A DNA stretch of 12,999 nt from Gammaproteobacteria bacterium (GCA_030431185.1 JAUIJO010000070.1:1-12999), one strand, 5' to 3'. Shown: positions 1 through 9,307, counted from the stretch's first letter. The notes: a model not told the origin generated them from the letters alone. Numbers and translations: made by a program.

Positions 1-1594
1 CCAGGATCACGATGTCCATGCCCAGCAGCAACCAGTTCCGGTCGGCGTAGAACTTGCCCAGCTGCACCAGCAGGGCCAGTAGCGACATCACCAGCAGGAA
101 GGCCAGCGGGATCGCGGTGAACCAGACTGGACGCCGCTGCTTGATCAGGATCACCGACAGGATGCACAGGGTCAGGCCGGCGAGCAGCTGGTTGGTCGTG
201 CCGAAGAGCGGCCAGATCACCATGCCGCCGGACCCGTCGCCGCCCGCGCCGAAGGCCAGGGCCAGGCAGGTCGCCAGCGCGACCAGGGTCGCCACGCCGC
301 CATGCTGCACGGGCTTGACGCCCACTATCTCGGCCGCCTCCTGCACCACGTAGCGCTGGAGGCGAAGCCCGGTGTCCATCGTCGTCGCGGCGAACAGGAT
401 GGCCATGACCGACAGGATCGTGCTGCCCAGGCCCGGATCCAGGCCCAGGCCATTGGCGAGGATGTTGCCACCGCCATTCACGAAGGCGACCACGCCGCCG
501 GACCCGAACTTGTCGTAGATGCCTTCCCACTCGCCCAGCGTCGCGAAGCCCGCGGTGCAGGCGATGATCGCCGCCAGCGCCAGCATGCCCTCGCCCACCG
601 CGCCGAAGTAGCCGACGAAACGCGCGTCGGTTTCCTTGTCGAGCTGCTTGGAGCTGGTGCCGGACGCCACCAGGCCATGGAAACCGCTGATGGCGCCACA
701 GGCGATGGTCACGAACAACAAGGGCACGATGCCCGGCGTCCCGTCGGGCACGTTGGCGTTCAGCGCCGGCGCCACGACGGTCGGGTGGAAGAACAGCGTG
801 GCCGCGTACATCAGGCCCAGGCCGACGAAAAGCTGCAGGCCGTTGATGTAGTCGCGCGGCTGCAGCAGCACCCACACCGGAAGCAGCGAGGCCACGCCCG
901 CATACGCGAACAACAGGATGATCCACTGCGCCTTCGGGCCGAAGCCCATCACCGACTCGGGCAGCGTGATCGGGTAGGACTGGCCGAGGAAGATCAGGGC
1001 GTACAACACCACCACGCCGATGATCGAGGGCCACAGCAGCGGCACCTTGAAGCGGTAGATCGCCTGGCCGATGAACAGGGCCACCACGATCGCGCCCCAG
1101 GTCGGGATGACCGAGGCCGGGTTGGCGACCAGCAGGTTGGAGATCACCACCGCGAACGCGGCGTTGACCATCAGCAGGAGCAGGAAGATCACCACCAGGA
1201 ACAGGTTGCGCGCGCGCGTGCCGATGATCGGCCCCGTCAACGTGCCGATCGACTTGCCCTTGTTGCGCACACTGGCCCACAAGGCACCCATGTCGTGCAC
1301 GCCGGCGAAGAACACCGTGCCCAGCGTCACCCACAGGAAGGCCGGCAGCCAGCCCCAGATCACCGCGATGGCCGGTCCGACGATCGGCGCCGCGCCGGCG
1401 ACCGAAGTGAAATGGTGTCCCCACAACACGAACTTGTTGGTCGGCACGAAGTCGACGTCGTCGCGCATCGCGTGCGCCGGCGTCCGGTAGTCCGGATCGA
1501 GCCGGTAGATCTTCTCGGCGATGAACTTCGAGTAGAAGAAGAAGCCCAGCGCCATGGTGGCGAGGCCAACGAGCATCAGGACAACGGCATTCAT
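1..1594 (-). CDS. cstA: CstA-family carbon starvation transporter (C-terminus beyond window)
   Basis: Inner-membrane transporter of the CstA family. E. coli relatives CstA and BtsT are linked to peptide and pyruvate uptake under nutrient limitation, so the substrate here could be either. The start is ATG at 1594-1592, with a strong Shine-Dalgarno AGGAGGG (1607-1601) six bases upstream. The visible 531 codons are almost continuous hydrophobic segments. Family motifs are PTNKFVLWGHHF (residues 51-62), AGAAPIVGPAIA (67-78) and VHDMGALWASVRNKGKSIG (99-117). The reading frame is open to the window edge (last complete codon 4-2), so the C-terminus is missing; the sequence shows no sign of breakage. 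The gene lies 158 bp downstream of the DUF819 gene in the same orientation. A hairpin in its leader touches the Shine-Dalgarno and may modulate translation (inference). Family assignment is secure; substrate is not. Confidence 0.93.
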   Translation of the reverse strand, partial: MNAVVLMLVGLATMALGFFFYSKFIAEKIYRLDPDYRTPAHAMRDDVDFVPTNKFVLWGHHFTSVAGAAPIVGPAIAVIWGWLPAFLWVTLGTVFFAGVHDMGALWASVRNKGKSIGTLTGPIIGTRARNLFLVVIFLLLLMVNAAFAVVISNLLVANPASVIPTWGAIVVALFIGQAIYRFKVPLLWPSIIGVVVLYALIFLGQSYPITLPESVMGFGPKAQWIILLFAYAGVASLLPVWVLLQPRDYINGLQLFVGLGLMYAATLFFHPTVVAPALNANVPDGTPGIVPLLFVTIACGAISGFHGLVASGTSSKQLDKETDARFVGYFGAVGEGMLALAAIIACTAGFATLGEWEGIYDKFGSGGVVAFVNGGGNILANGLGLDPGLGSTILSVMAILFAATTMDTGLRLQRYVVQEAAEIVGVKPVQHGGVATLVALATCLALAFGAGGDGSGGMVIWPLFGTTNQLLAGLTLCILSVILIKQRRPVWFTAIPLAFLLVMSLLALLVQLGKFYADRNWLLLGMDIVIL

Positions 1595-1607
1595 GGCGGA
1601 CCCTCCT

Positions 1608-1634
1608 CAAGGCACCGGCGATGGCGGTGCCTTG
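1608..1634 (-). promoter_or_regulatory. Leader hairpin abutting the cstA Shine-Dalgarno
   Basis: A perfect 10-bp inverted repeat: CAAGGCACCG (1608-1617) and CGGTGCCTTG (1625-1634) with a 7-nt loop. Read on the cstA strand, the 3' arm ends at 1608 and the Shine-Dalgarno AGGAGGG begins at 1607, so no base separates them. There is no T-run after the stem, which argues against an intrinsic terminator. It could stabilise the 5' end, affect ribosome loading or bind a regulator. The structure is seen; the function is inferred. Confidence 0.55.
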
Positions 1635-1724
1635 GGCAGGATGGAACCTCGACGGCGCGATTGGAAGCCGATCGCACCCGGCTATCGGCCCATTGCGACT
1701 AAAGTTGCAGCGCGCGTCGCCAAT

Positions 1725-1741
1725 GTGCTGCGATGCAGCAC
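1725..1741. repeat. 7-3-7 inverted repeat between DUF819 and cstA
   Basis: GTGCTGC (1725-1731) and GCAGCAC (1735-1741) flank the trinucleotide GAT. It lies 11 bp past the DUF819 stop codon and about 130 bp upstream of the cstA start. No T-run follows on the minus strand, so it is not a convincing terminator. It could be an operator for a cstA promoter in this gap or a weak 3'-end stem. I could not identify a confident -35/-10 pair for cstA here. Confidence 0.35.
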
Positions 1742-1752
1742 GCGATTGCCGA

Positions 1753-3015
1753 TCAAGTCGCCACGATGCGCAACATCTGCCCGGTGATGTACGCGCAGTA
1801 GGTGCCGAGCGCATAGCCCAGCACCGCCAGCAGGACGCCCACGGGCGCCAGCGCCGGATGGAACGCACTCGCCACGACGGGCGCGGAGGCCGCGCCGCCG
1901 ACGTTGGCCTGCGAGCCGACCGCCATGAAGAACAGGGGCGCGCGGATCAGCTTGGCCATCAGCAACAGCAGGCCGGCATGCACGCTGATCCATATGAGGC
2001 CCAGCGCGAAGAGCCCGGGCTTGTCCAGCAACGCGCCGATGTCCATGTGCATGCCGATCGTGGCGACCAGCACGTAGAGCATCGCCGAACCCACCTTCGA
2101 CGCACCCGCCCCTTCCAGCGTCCGTGCACGGGTGAAGCTCAGTGCGAGGCCGATGGTCGTGGCGAACACCACCATCCAGAAGAACCCGGACGTCAGGCTG
2201 TAGTCGGCCAGCTTCCATTCGGCCGGCAACGTCGCGATCCATGCCACGAGCGGATCGGCGAGGAAGTGCGCCAGACCGGTGGCACCCAGGCCCACGGCGA
2301 GGATGATCATCAGGTCGGCCAGCGTCGGGATGCGCGAATGCTCGGCCTGGTAGGCCTCGATGCGCCGCTTCATGTCCTCGATCGCGGACGTGTCGGCCCG
2401 GGTCCAGCGATCGAAGGCGTCCGAGCGCGCGGCCAGGAACAGCAGGATGGCCATCCACACGTTGGCCACCAGCACGTCGACGGCGATGAACTGGCCGAAC
2501 AGGTCGCTGTCGACTTCGAACACTTCCTTCATCGCGGCCTGGTTGGCACCACCGCCGATCCAGCTGCCGGCCACCGTGGTCATGCCGCGCCAGGTGTCGC
2601 CTGCGACGGTCTCCGGATGCACCACGCCCATCACGCCGAACGCCACCAGCGCGCCCAGCATCACGCCCACCGTGCCGGTCAGGAACATGATCACCGCCTT
2701 GGGCCCCAGGCGCAGGATCGCGCCCAGGTCGATGGCGATGCACAGCAGCACCAGTGCGCTGGGCAGCAGGTAGTCGCGCGCGACCGGGTACAGGCCGGAG
2801 GCATTGCCATCGATCAGTCCGATGCTGTTGTAGATCGCCGGCACCAGGTAGCACAGCAGCAGGGCCGGCACGTAGGTGTAGAACTTCTTCCACAAGCCGT
2901 CGGGGCGCGAGGAGGTCCAGAAGATCGCGCCCAGGGTGATGGCCAGCAGTCCCATGACGACGGCGTCGTTGGTGATCAGGGCGGCGCTGGCGGTCGGATC
3001 GGTGGCTGCGGCCAT
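1753..3015 (-). CDS. DUF819 family integral membrane protein
   Basis: A 420-residue polytopic membrane protein of the DUF819 (YjcL-like) family, whose transport substrate is not established. About ten hydrophobic segments are visible, near residues 16-35, 47-63, 83-104, 108-131, 176-195, 232-252, 275-295, 308-325, 335-357 and 390-412. A charged, soluble linker at about 197-230 splits the protein into two halves. Each half has a Gly/Ala/Asn-rich motif: SWIGGGANQAAM (151-162) and GSQANVGGAASAPV (367-380). This suggests an internally duplicated carrier with two re-entrant loops (inference). The start ATG at 3015 follows GGGAG with a 5-nt spacer. The gene sits between a secreted DPP5-like peptidase (166 bp upstream) and cstA (158 bp downstream), all on one strand. 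A role moving peptides, amino acids or derived acids fits the context but is unproven. Confidence 0.88.
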   Translation of the reverse strand: MAAATDPTASAALITNDAVVMGLLAITLGAIFWTSSRPDGLWKKFYTYVPALLLCYLVPAIYNSIGLIDGNASGLYPVARDYLLPSALVLLCIAIDLGAILRLGPKAVIMFLTGTVGVMLGALVAFGVMGVVHPETVAGDTWRGMTTVAGSWIGGGANQAAMKEVFEVDSDLFGQFIAVDVLVANVWMAILLFLAARSDAFDRWTRADTSAIEDMKRRIEAYQAEHSRIPTLADLMIILAVGLGATGLAHFLADPLVAWIATLPAEWKLADYSLTSGFFWMVVFATTIGLALSFTRARTLEGAGASKVGSAMLYVLVATIGMHMDIGALLDKPGLFALGLIWISVHAGLLLLMAKLIRAPLFFMAVGSQANVGGAASAPVVASAFHPALAPVGVLLAVLGYALGTYCAYITGQMLRIVAT

Positions 3016-3043
3016 GGAGGCTCCCGGTGGGGGTCAGGGTGTC

Positions 3044-3077
3044 GACATGGCGAGCGCCCCGCGGCGCTCGCCATGTC
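3044..3077. repeat. Perfect 15-bp stem, 4-nt loop, upstream of DUF819
   Basis: GACATGGCGAGCGCC (3044-3058) pairs without mismatch with GGCGCTCGCCATGTC (3063-3077); the loop is CCGC. It lies 28 bp upstream of the DUF819 start, inside the 166-bp gap after the DPP5-like gene. No T-tract follows on either strand, so it is not a textbook intrinsic terminator. Candidates are a REP-like dispersed palindrome, an RNA-stabilising or attenuating hairpin in the leader of the DUF819 message, or a protein-binding site. The pairing is certain; the role is unknown. Confidence 0.6.
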
Positions 3078-3081
3078 ACGG

Positions 3082-3099
3082 CCGCCCGCCGGTGGGCGG
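3082..3099. repeat. Short GC inverted repeat in the same gap
   Basis: CCGCCC (3082-3087) and GGGCGG (3094-3099) around GCCGGT. It is only 6 bp and lies in almost pure G+C sequence, so it could be chance. It is listed because it sits between two clearer hairpins in the same short gap. Confidence 0.25.
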
Positions 3100-3133
3100 G
3101 AGGCGATGGGGGCACGGGCGTGGCGTCCGTTGC

Positions 3134-3163
3134 CATGCGTCGACGCCGGTGGCGCGACGCATG
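3134..3163. repeat. Compound hairpin just after the DPP5-like gene
   Basis: The outer arms CATGCGTCG (3134-3142) and CGACGCATG (3155-3163) form 9 bp. Inside, CGCC (3144-3147) pairs with GGCG (3151-3154) around GGT, with one bulged A at 3143, for 13 pairs in all. On the minus strand it begins about 19 nt past the DPP5-like stop codon, which is where a terminator would lie. No U-tract follows, so it may be a Rho-assisted 3' end or an RNA-protecting stem (inference). Confidence 0.5.
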
Positions 3164-3181
3164 CCCGGGGCGTGCGCGGCG

Positions 3182-5269
<2,088 letters not shown>

Positions 5270-5298
5270 GGACGACTCCGACAGGACGAAAGTCCCCG

Positions 5299-5327
5299 AT
5301 GGTAGGCCGCGACGCCCACGGGGGCAA
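5299..5327 (-). promoter_or_regulatory. Candidate sigma-70 promoter for the DPP5-like gene
   Basis: On the minus strand, TTGCCC (5327-5322) is followed after 17 bases by TACCAT (5304-5299), the standard -35/-10 spacing. It would start transcription near 5292 and give a leader of about 23 nt before the ATG at 5269. Both hexamers deviate from consensus, so this is a moderate prediction. Confidence 0.4.
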
Positions 5328-5413
5328 AGGCCACCGGTCATGGCCGCCGCACGCGCCCCCCATGTTGCAGCACAGCATCGACGCGCCTCCGACGGGACCG
5401 GGGACGCGGGGCG

Positions 5414-5433
5414 GCGGGCCGGGACCGGCCCGC
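5414..5433. promoter_or_regulatory. Perfect 9-2-9 palindrome, candidate operator
   Basis: GCGGGCCGG (5414-5422) and CCGGCCCGC (5425-5433) are exact inverted repeats separated by GA. The right arm ends at 5433, directly against the TATACT -10 box at 5434. It therefore fills the spacer and -35 zone of the peptide-transporter promoter, where a bound repressor would block RNA polymerase. The sequence is all G/C apart from one A, so chance symmetry is possible. The operator role is inferred. Confidence 0.4.
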
Positions 5434-5439
5434 TATACT
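5434..5439 (+). promoter_or_regulatory. -10 box of the POT transporter promoter
   Basis: TATACT matches five of six bases of TATAAT and stands out in very GC-rich sequence. Transcription would begin near 5446, giving a leader of about 25 nt to the GTG at 5471. No recognisable -35 hexamer is seen at the expected distance (GCGGCG at 5411-5416), which suggests the promoter needs an activator or is controlled through the adjoining palindrome. Confidence 0.55.
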
Positions 5440-5470
5440 CGGCCGAGCTTTGCCATCCACAAGGTGCCCA

Positions 5471-7198
5471 GTGCCAGCAGCCCAAACCGCCGCACCCAAC
5501 CGCGACGAATTCCTAGGCCATCCCAAGGGCCTGTTCGTCTGCTTCTTCACCGAGATGTGGGAGCGCTTCTCCTTCTACGGGATGAAGGCGCTCCTGCTCC
5601 TGTACCTGCTGAAGTACCACCTGTTCGGCGACGACGCCGGATACGACCTGCTCGGTGCCTACGGCGGCCTGGTGTATGCGATCCCGGTCATTGGCGGCCT
5701 GCTGGCCGATCGCTACCTGGGCATGCGCAAGGCGGTGCTGCTGGGCGGCATCCTGCTGGTACTGGGGCACATCGGCATGGCCTTCGAAGGCGAGCAGGCA
5801 CGCATCGTCGCCGGTGAGGTGGTCCGCGACGAAGGCGCGCTGCAGGTGTTCTACCTGTCGCTGGCGCTGATCATCATGGGCGTGGGCTTCCTGAAGCCGA
5901 ACATCTCCACCATCGTCGGCCGCCTGTATCCGGAGAACGATCCGCGCCGCGACTCGGGCTTCACCCTGTTCTACGCCGGCATCAACGTCGGCGCCCTGTT
6001 CGCATCGCTCATCTGCGCCTTCCTCGGCGAAACCTACGGCTGGAGCTACGGCTTCGGGGCTGCGGGCGTCGGCATGCTGGCCGGCCTGGTGATGTTCGTC
6101 TGGGGCCAGAAATACCTGCACGGACACGCCGAGCCCAACGATCCGGACAAGTTGCGCGAACGCGTCGGGCCGCTCAGCCGCGAGTGGTGGATCTACCTGG
6201 GCAGCCTCGGCGGCGTCGCCATCGTGTGGCAGCTGATCCAGCGGACCTGGACGGTCCACGGCGCGATGCATCTCATCGCCATCCTGCTCGCGATCTGGTT
6301 CGTCTATTTCCTCGCGACCCAGTGCACGACCGTGCAGCGCCAGCAGATGATCACCCTGGTCCTGCTGATCATCGGCGTGCTGGTGTTCTTCACCCTTTAC
6401 GAGCAGACCTACGGCTCCTGGGTGACGTTCACCGACCGCCTGCTGACCAAGGACCTGTTCGGCGCGGCCAACGACGACTACACGCCGGCGCTGCCCTGGG
6501 CGGTCTACGCCCTGGCGGTGAGCCCCCCGCTGATGATCGCCGCACTGATGGCCAGCGACCGCGGACGCGGCGACGTGGCCAAGGGCCTGGTGGTGCTGAT
6601 GGGGCTGGGCCTGTTCGTGGCGATCGCACACGACATCGTGCTGGTCAAGCAGACCGCGGGCTCGCTGACCTTCCTGGGTGCGTTCTTCATCGTGGTGTTG
6701 GCCCCGATCTTCTCCTGGTTCTGGCCCTGGCTGGAGAAGCGCGGGCTCAACCCCAGCAAGCCCGCCAAGATGGGCATTGGCCTGGTGTTCGCCGGCCTGG
6801 CGTTCCTGCCGATGGTCGCCGCCGCGCAACAGGCGGGCGCCAGCGACGCGATGGCCAGCGTCTGGTGGCTGGTGCTGGCTTACTTCGTCCTCGAGATCGG
6901 CGAGATGTGCCTGTCGCCGATCGGCCTGTCGGCCGTCACCCAGCTGTCGGTGTCGCGCGTGGTCGGCCTGATGATGGGCGCCTTCTGGCTGGCCACCGCC
7001 TATTCCGAAGTACTCGCGGCGGGCTTCGGCAAGCTGGCGTCGATCGAGCTGGCCGAAGGCGCCACCCTCGACATGGCCGAGGCCGCCACCAAGTACTCCG
7101 ACCTGTTCTGGCTGATGGTCTGGGTCGGCATCGGGTCCGGGATCGTGTTCCTCGTGCTCACGCCGCTGGCGAAACGCTGGATGCACGGCGTCAAGTAA
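5471..7198 (+). CDS. POT/PTR family proton-dependent peptide transporter
   Basis: A 575-residue inner-membrane carrier of the proton-dependent oligopeptide transporter family (MFS), importing di- and tripeptides with protons. Hallmarks are the TM1 motif ExxERF (Glu28, Glu31, Arg32 in EMWERFSFYG), GGLLADRYLG (75-84), GFLKPNIS (139-146, with the conserved Lys142), FYAGINVG (167-174), the YEQTYGSW segment of TM7 and the TM10 glutamate in EMCLSPIGLS (about residue 478). Twelve to fourteen hydrophobic segments run through the protein, and the family signature residues are present. Start choice: GTG at 5471 is preceded by AAGG (5461-5464) at a 6-nt distance and lies about 25 nt after the predicted transcription start. 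An in-frame TTG at 5450 would leave almost no leader and has no Shine-Dalgarno. The gene diverges from the DPP5-like gene and is followed by a strong terminator. Confidence 0.94.
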   Translation: MPAAQTAAPNRDEFLGHPKGLFVCFFTEMWERFSFYGMKALLLLYLLKYHLFGDDAGYDLLGAYGGLVYAIPVIGGLLADRYLGMRKAVLLGGILLVLGHIGMAFEGEQARIVAGEVVRDEGALQVFYLSLALIIMGVGFLKPNISTIVGRLYPENDPRRDSGFTLFYAGINVGALFASLICAFLGETYGWSYGFGAAGVGMLAGLVMFVWGQKYLHGHAEPNDPDKLRERVGPLSREWWIYLGSLGGVAIVWQLIQRTWTVHGAMHLIAILLAIWFVYFLATQCTTVQRQQMITLVLLIIGVLVFFTLYEQTYGSWVTFTDRLLTKDLFGAANDDYTPALPWAVYALAVSPPLMIAALMASDRGRGDVAKGLVVLMGLGLFVAIAHDIVLVKQTAGSLTFLGAFFIVVLAPIFSWFWPWLEKRGLNPSKPAKMGIGLVFAGLAFLPMVAAAQQAGASDAMASVWWLVLAYFVLEIGEMCLSPIGLSAVTQLSVSRVVGLMMGAFWLATAYSEVLAAGFGKLASIELAEGATLDMAEAATKYSDLFWLMVWVGIGSGIVFLVLTPLAKRWMHGVK

Positions 7199-7219
7199 AC
7201 GCCCGCAGCGACGAAGACG

Positions 7220-7252
7220 AAAAAGGGCGCCCCGCGGGGCGCCCTTTCTCTT
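7220..7252. terminator. Bidirectional intrinsic terminator
   Basis: A perfect 26-bp palindrome (7222-7247) with GC arms GGGCGCCCCG and CGGGGCGCCC, flanked by AAAAA on the left and TTTCTCTT on the right. It lies 21 bp after the POT stop codon and 36 bp beyond the end of the S9 gene that converges from the right. Each strand reads a GC-rich stem followed by a T-rich run, so it should end both transcripts. Confidence 0.9.
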
Positions 7253-7288
7253 CGCAGCCATGGCTCGCCGCGAACGGTCGGCCTGGGA

Positions 7289-9286
7289 TCAGTTGCCGGC
7301 GGCGCCCTCCCGCGTCGACCCGGTGCCCGCGACCTCGCCGCCCAGGCTCTTCGAGAAGAAGGCCAGCAGTCGCGTGTAGAACTCGCGGCGATGTTCCTCC
7401 TTGTAGAAGCCATGGCCTTCGTCGCGGTAGTACAGCGCCTCGACGGGCACGCCGGCCTGCTTCAGCGCGCGCTCCATCATCTCGGTGTGCTGGATGGGCG
7501 CCCGTTCGTCTTCGCCGCCCGCGGCCAGGAACACCGGGACCTTGATCTTGTCGGCCATGCGGTTCGGCGATACCGCTGCCAGCTGCTCGCGGGGCCCCAC
7601 CCATTCATTGAGGAAGGTCTCGCCCGAACCGCGCTCCTGGATATCGCCGTCGGTGTGCATGGTCGGCAGGTCATACACGCCGATGTAGCCCGCGGCGCAC
7701 TTGTACAGGCCAGGCTCCCGGGCGACGCCCATCAGCGAAGCATAGGCGCCATAGCTGGCCCCATAGATGCAGATCCGGGCGGGATCGGCGTAGCCCTGCT
7801 CGATGGCCCAACGCGTTGCGTCGGTCACGTCGTCCTGCATCGCGCGACCCCATTGGCGGGCACCAGCGTTCTCGAAGGCGCGCCCATAACCACCGGAGCC
7901 GCGGAAGTTGACCTGCAGGACCGCGTATCCGGCATCGGCCAGCATCTGCACGCCCGGGTCGAAGCCCCAATCGTCGCGGACGTCGAAGGGCCCGCCGTGC
8001 GGGTGCACGATCGTGGGCAGGTTTTTGCCGCTCGAACCCCTTGGCAAGGTCAGGTAACCGTGCAGCGGGAGGCCGTCGCGGGACTGGATCACCACCGGCT
8101 TCTTCTCGGCCATGAGTTCGGGATCGATCCACTGCGCGCGGCTGACCACGTGCGCGGCTTTCTTGGCGACGGTATCGAACAGGTAGTAGTCGGCCGGGGA
8201 CGTGTCGCTCCATACCTCGACGAGGGCGAGCCGCCCGTCGCTGGTCTGCGACGTCACGCTGACGCCCTGTCCGGCGAACGCCGCCTCCAGGCTCTTCTGC
8301 AGGCGGGCGTCCGCGGAGTCGGGATCGAAGAACTCGGTACGCACCCGGCCCGACATGAACCGAGCACCGACCGGTTCGCGCGAATTGTTGGCGTAGATGA
8401 TCCCGGCCGGGTCCACCGCGGCGTCACGCAGGAGCTCTCGCGGCTTGTCCCACTGGCCGACGTCGTACGCGACGATCGCGTCGGGACCCTGTGCCCGCTC
8501 GGCGATGAAGTACGCGACGCTGTCGTCGCGGGAGAAGCCGATGGGCCGCTCGAACAGACCATCGGTGCCCTCGCTGCGGATCAGCTCCCACTCGGCCCCC
8601 GGCTTGGGGCGATAGAACAGCTTGCGGACGTTGTCGACGTCCGAGCCCATCGCGAAGCGCACCTCGCCCTTGTTGTCGGTCTTCATCGTCGCGTTGCGGA
8701 CCGGCGCCGCCGCCAACCGCACGCGCCGGCCGGACATGACGTCCAGGCGATCCGCGCGCGTGTAGGGCTCGTTCGAGAAGGGCGTGATCGACGCGACGAC
8801 GTAGCGGTCGTCGTCCGGCAGGTCGTCGACCAGGAAGGCGGCGACCGCCTCCACCTTCTTGGGCTGGATGGTGGTCCCGGGTCCCGCGCTCGTCACGGAC
8901 TGCCCCGCGAGGATTTCCGCGCGGCTACCGTCGGCATTGATCGCATAGAGGTTGCCGTCGGGCTGCGGACGGGCCAGCATGCCGAACTTGCGCGCGGTGC
9001 TGATCACGACGCGCTCTGGATTCACCCAGTTGAAGTCGATCACGTGGGTGTTCTTCTGCAGGGTGAAGTTGCCCGTCACCTCCAGCGTCTCGCGATTGAG
9101 GATCACCAGCGCCGTACGATCCTCGAGCAGCACCGTTGCCGCGTAGTACTCGCCATTCGGCGAGATCTTGATGTCCGAGAAGCTGTCGCGCTTCACGTAG
9201 GCGTCCAGGTCCACCGCGTGCGCGGTCGGGGCCCCCAGGCACGCCATCACCAGGCCCAGCATCAGCCCCTTGCCTTGCTTTCCCAT
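7289..9286 (-). CDS. Secreted S9 family serine peptidase (tandem copy 2)
   Basis: A 665-residue exported prolyl-oligopeptidase-type hydrolase, expected to cleave short peptides in the periplasm. The signal peptide is about residues 1-24, ending in AHA. VMAC at 13-16 only loosely resembles a lipobox, so ordinary signal peptidase I cleavage is preferred. An N-terminal beta-propeller precedes the alpha/beta-hydrolase domain, which has PHGGP and a triad of Ser511 (GASYGAY), Asp593 (GGEDERAP) and His625 (DEGHGFY). The second glycine of the usual GxSxGG motif is alanine here. ATG at 9286 was preferred over ATG at 9292 because GAGAGG (9300-9295) is 8 nt from the former but only 2 nt from the latter; either is possible. 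It lies 62 bp downstream of its paralog, so the two probably share a transcript ended by the terminator near 7240. Substrate specificity cannot be read from sequence. Confidence 0.92.
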   Translation of the reverse strand: MGKQGKGLMLGLVMACLGAPTAHAVDLDAYVKRDSFSDIKISPNGEYYAATVLLEDRTALVILNRETLEVTGNFTLQKNTHVIDFNWVNPERVVISTARKFGMLARPQPDGNLYAINADGSRAEILAGQSVTSAGPGTTIQPKKVEAVAAFLVDDLPDDDRYVVASITPFSNEPYTRADRLDVMSGRRVRLAAAPVRNATMKTDNKGEVRFAMGSDVDNVRKLFYRPKPGAEWELIRSEGTDGLFERPIGFSRDDSVAYFIAERAQGPDAIVAYDVGQWDKPRELLRDAAVDPAGIIYANNSREPVGARFMSGRVRTEFFDPDSADARLQKSLEAAFAGQGVSVTSQTSDGRLALVEVWSDTSPADYYLFDTVAKKAAHVVSRAQWIDPELMAEKKPVVIQSRDGLPLHGYLTLPRGSSGKNLPTIVHPHGGPFDVRDDWGFDPGVQMLADAGYAVLQVNFRGSGGYGRAFENAGARQWGRAMQDDVTDATRWAIEQGYADPARICIYGASYGAYASLMGVAREPGLYKCAAGYIGVYDLPTMHTDGDIQERGSGETFLNEWVGPREQLAAVSPNRMADKIKVPVFLAAGGEDERAPIQHTEMMERALKQAGVPVEALYYRDEGHGFYKEEHRREFYTRLLAFFSKSLGGEVAGTGSTREGAAGN

Positions 9287-9307
9287 CTCCATTTCCTCTC
9301 AAGGTTC

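Noticed and set aside
302..1702. 466-residue open frame on the plus strand opposite cstA
   Set aside because: Its product is rich in His, Arg, Gln and Asp with no domain, and it mirrors a well-supported CstA gene. High-GC codon bias creates such antisense frames.
1705..1723. Sigma-54-like promoter (TTGG...TGCAA, minus strand) upstream of cstA
   Set aside because: The GG and GC elements are 11 bases apart, not the required 10, and flanking matches are poor.
5270..5485. N-terminal extension of the DPP5-like protein by 72 residues
   Set aside because: It would bury the signal peptide, lacks family similarity and covers the divergent promoter region. ATG 5269 has a ribosome site.
5513..7261. 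582-residue minus-strand frame opposite the POT gene
   Set aside because: A His/Gln/Asp-rich composition shadow; the plus frame has all POT signatures, a promoter and a terminator.
9242..9249. Lipoprotein signal in the downstream S9 peptidase (VMAC)
   Set aside because: Met at -2 is atypical and a good signal peptidase I site (AHA) follows, so a soluble exported protein is more likely.
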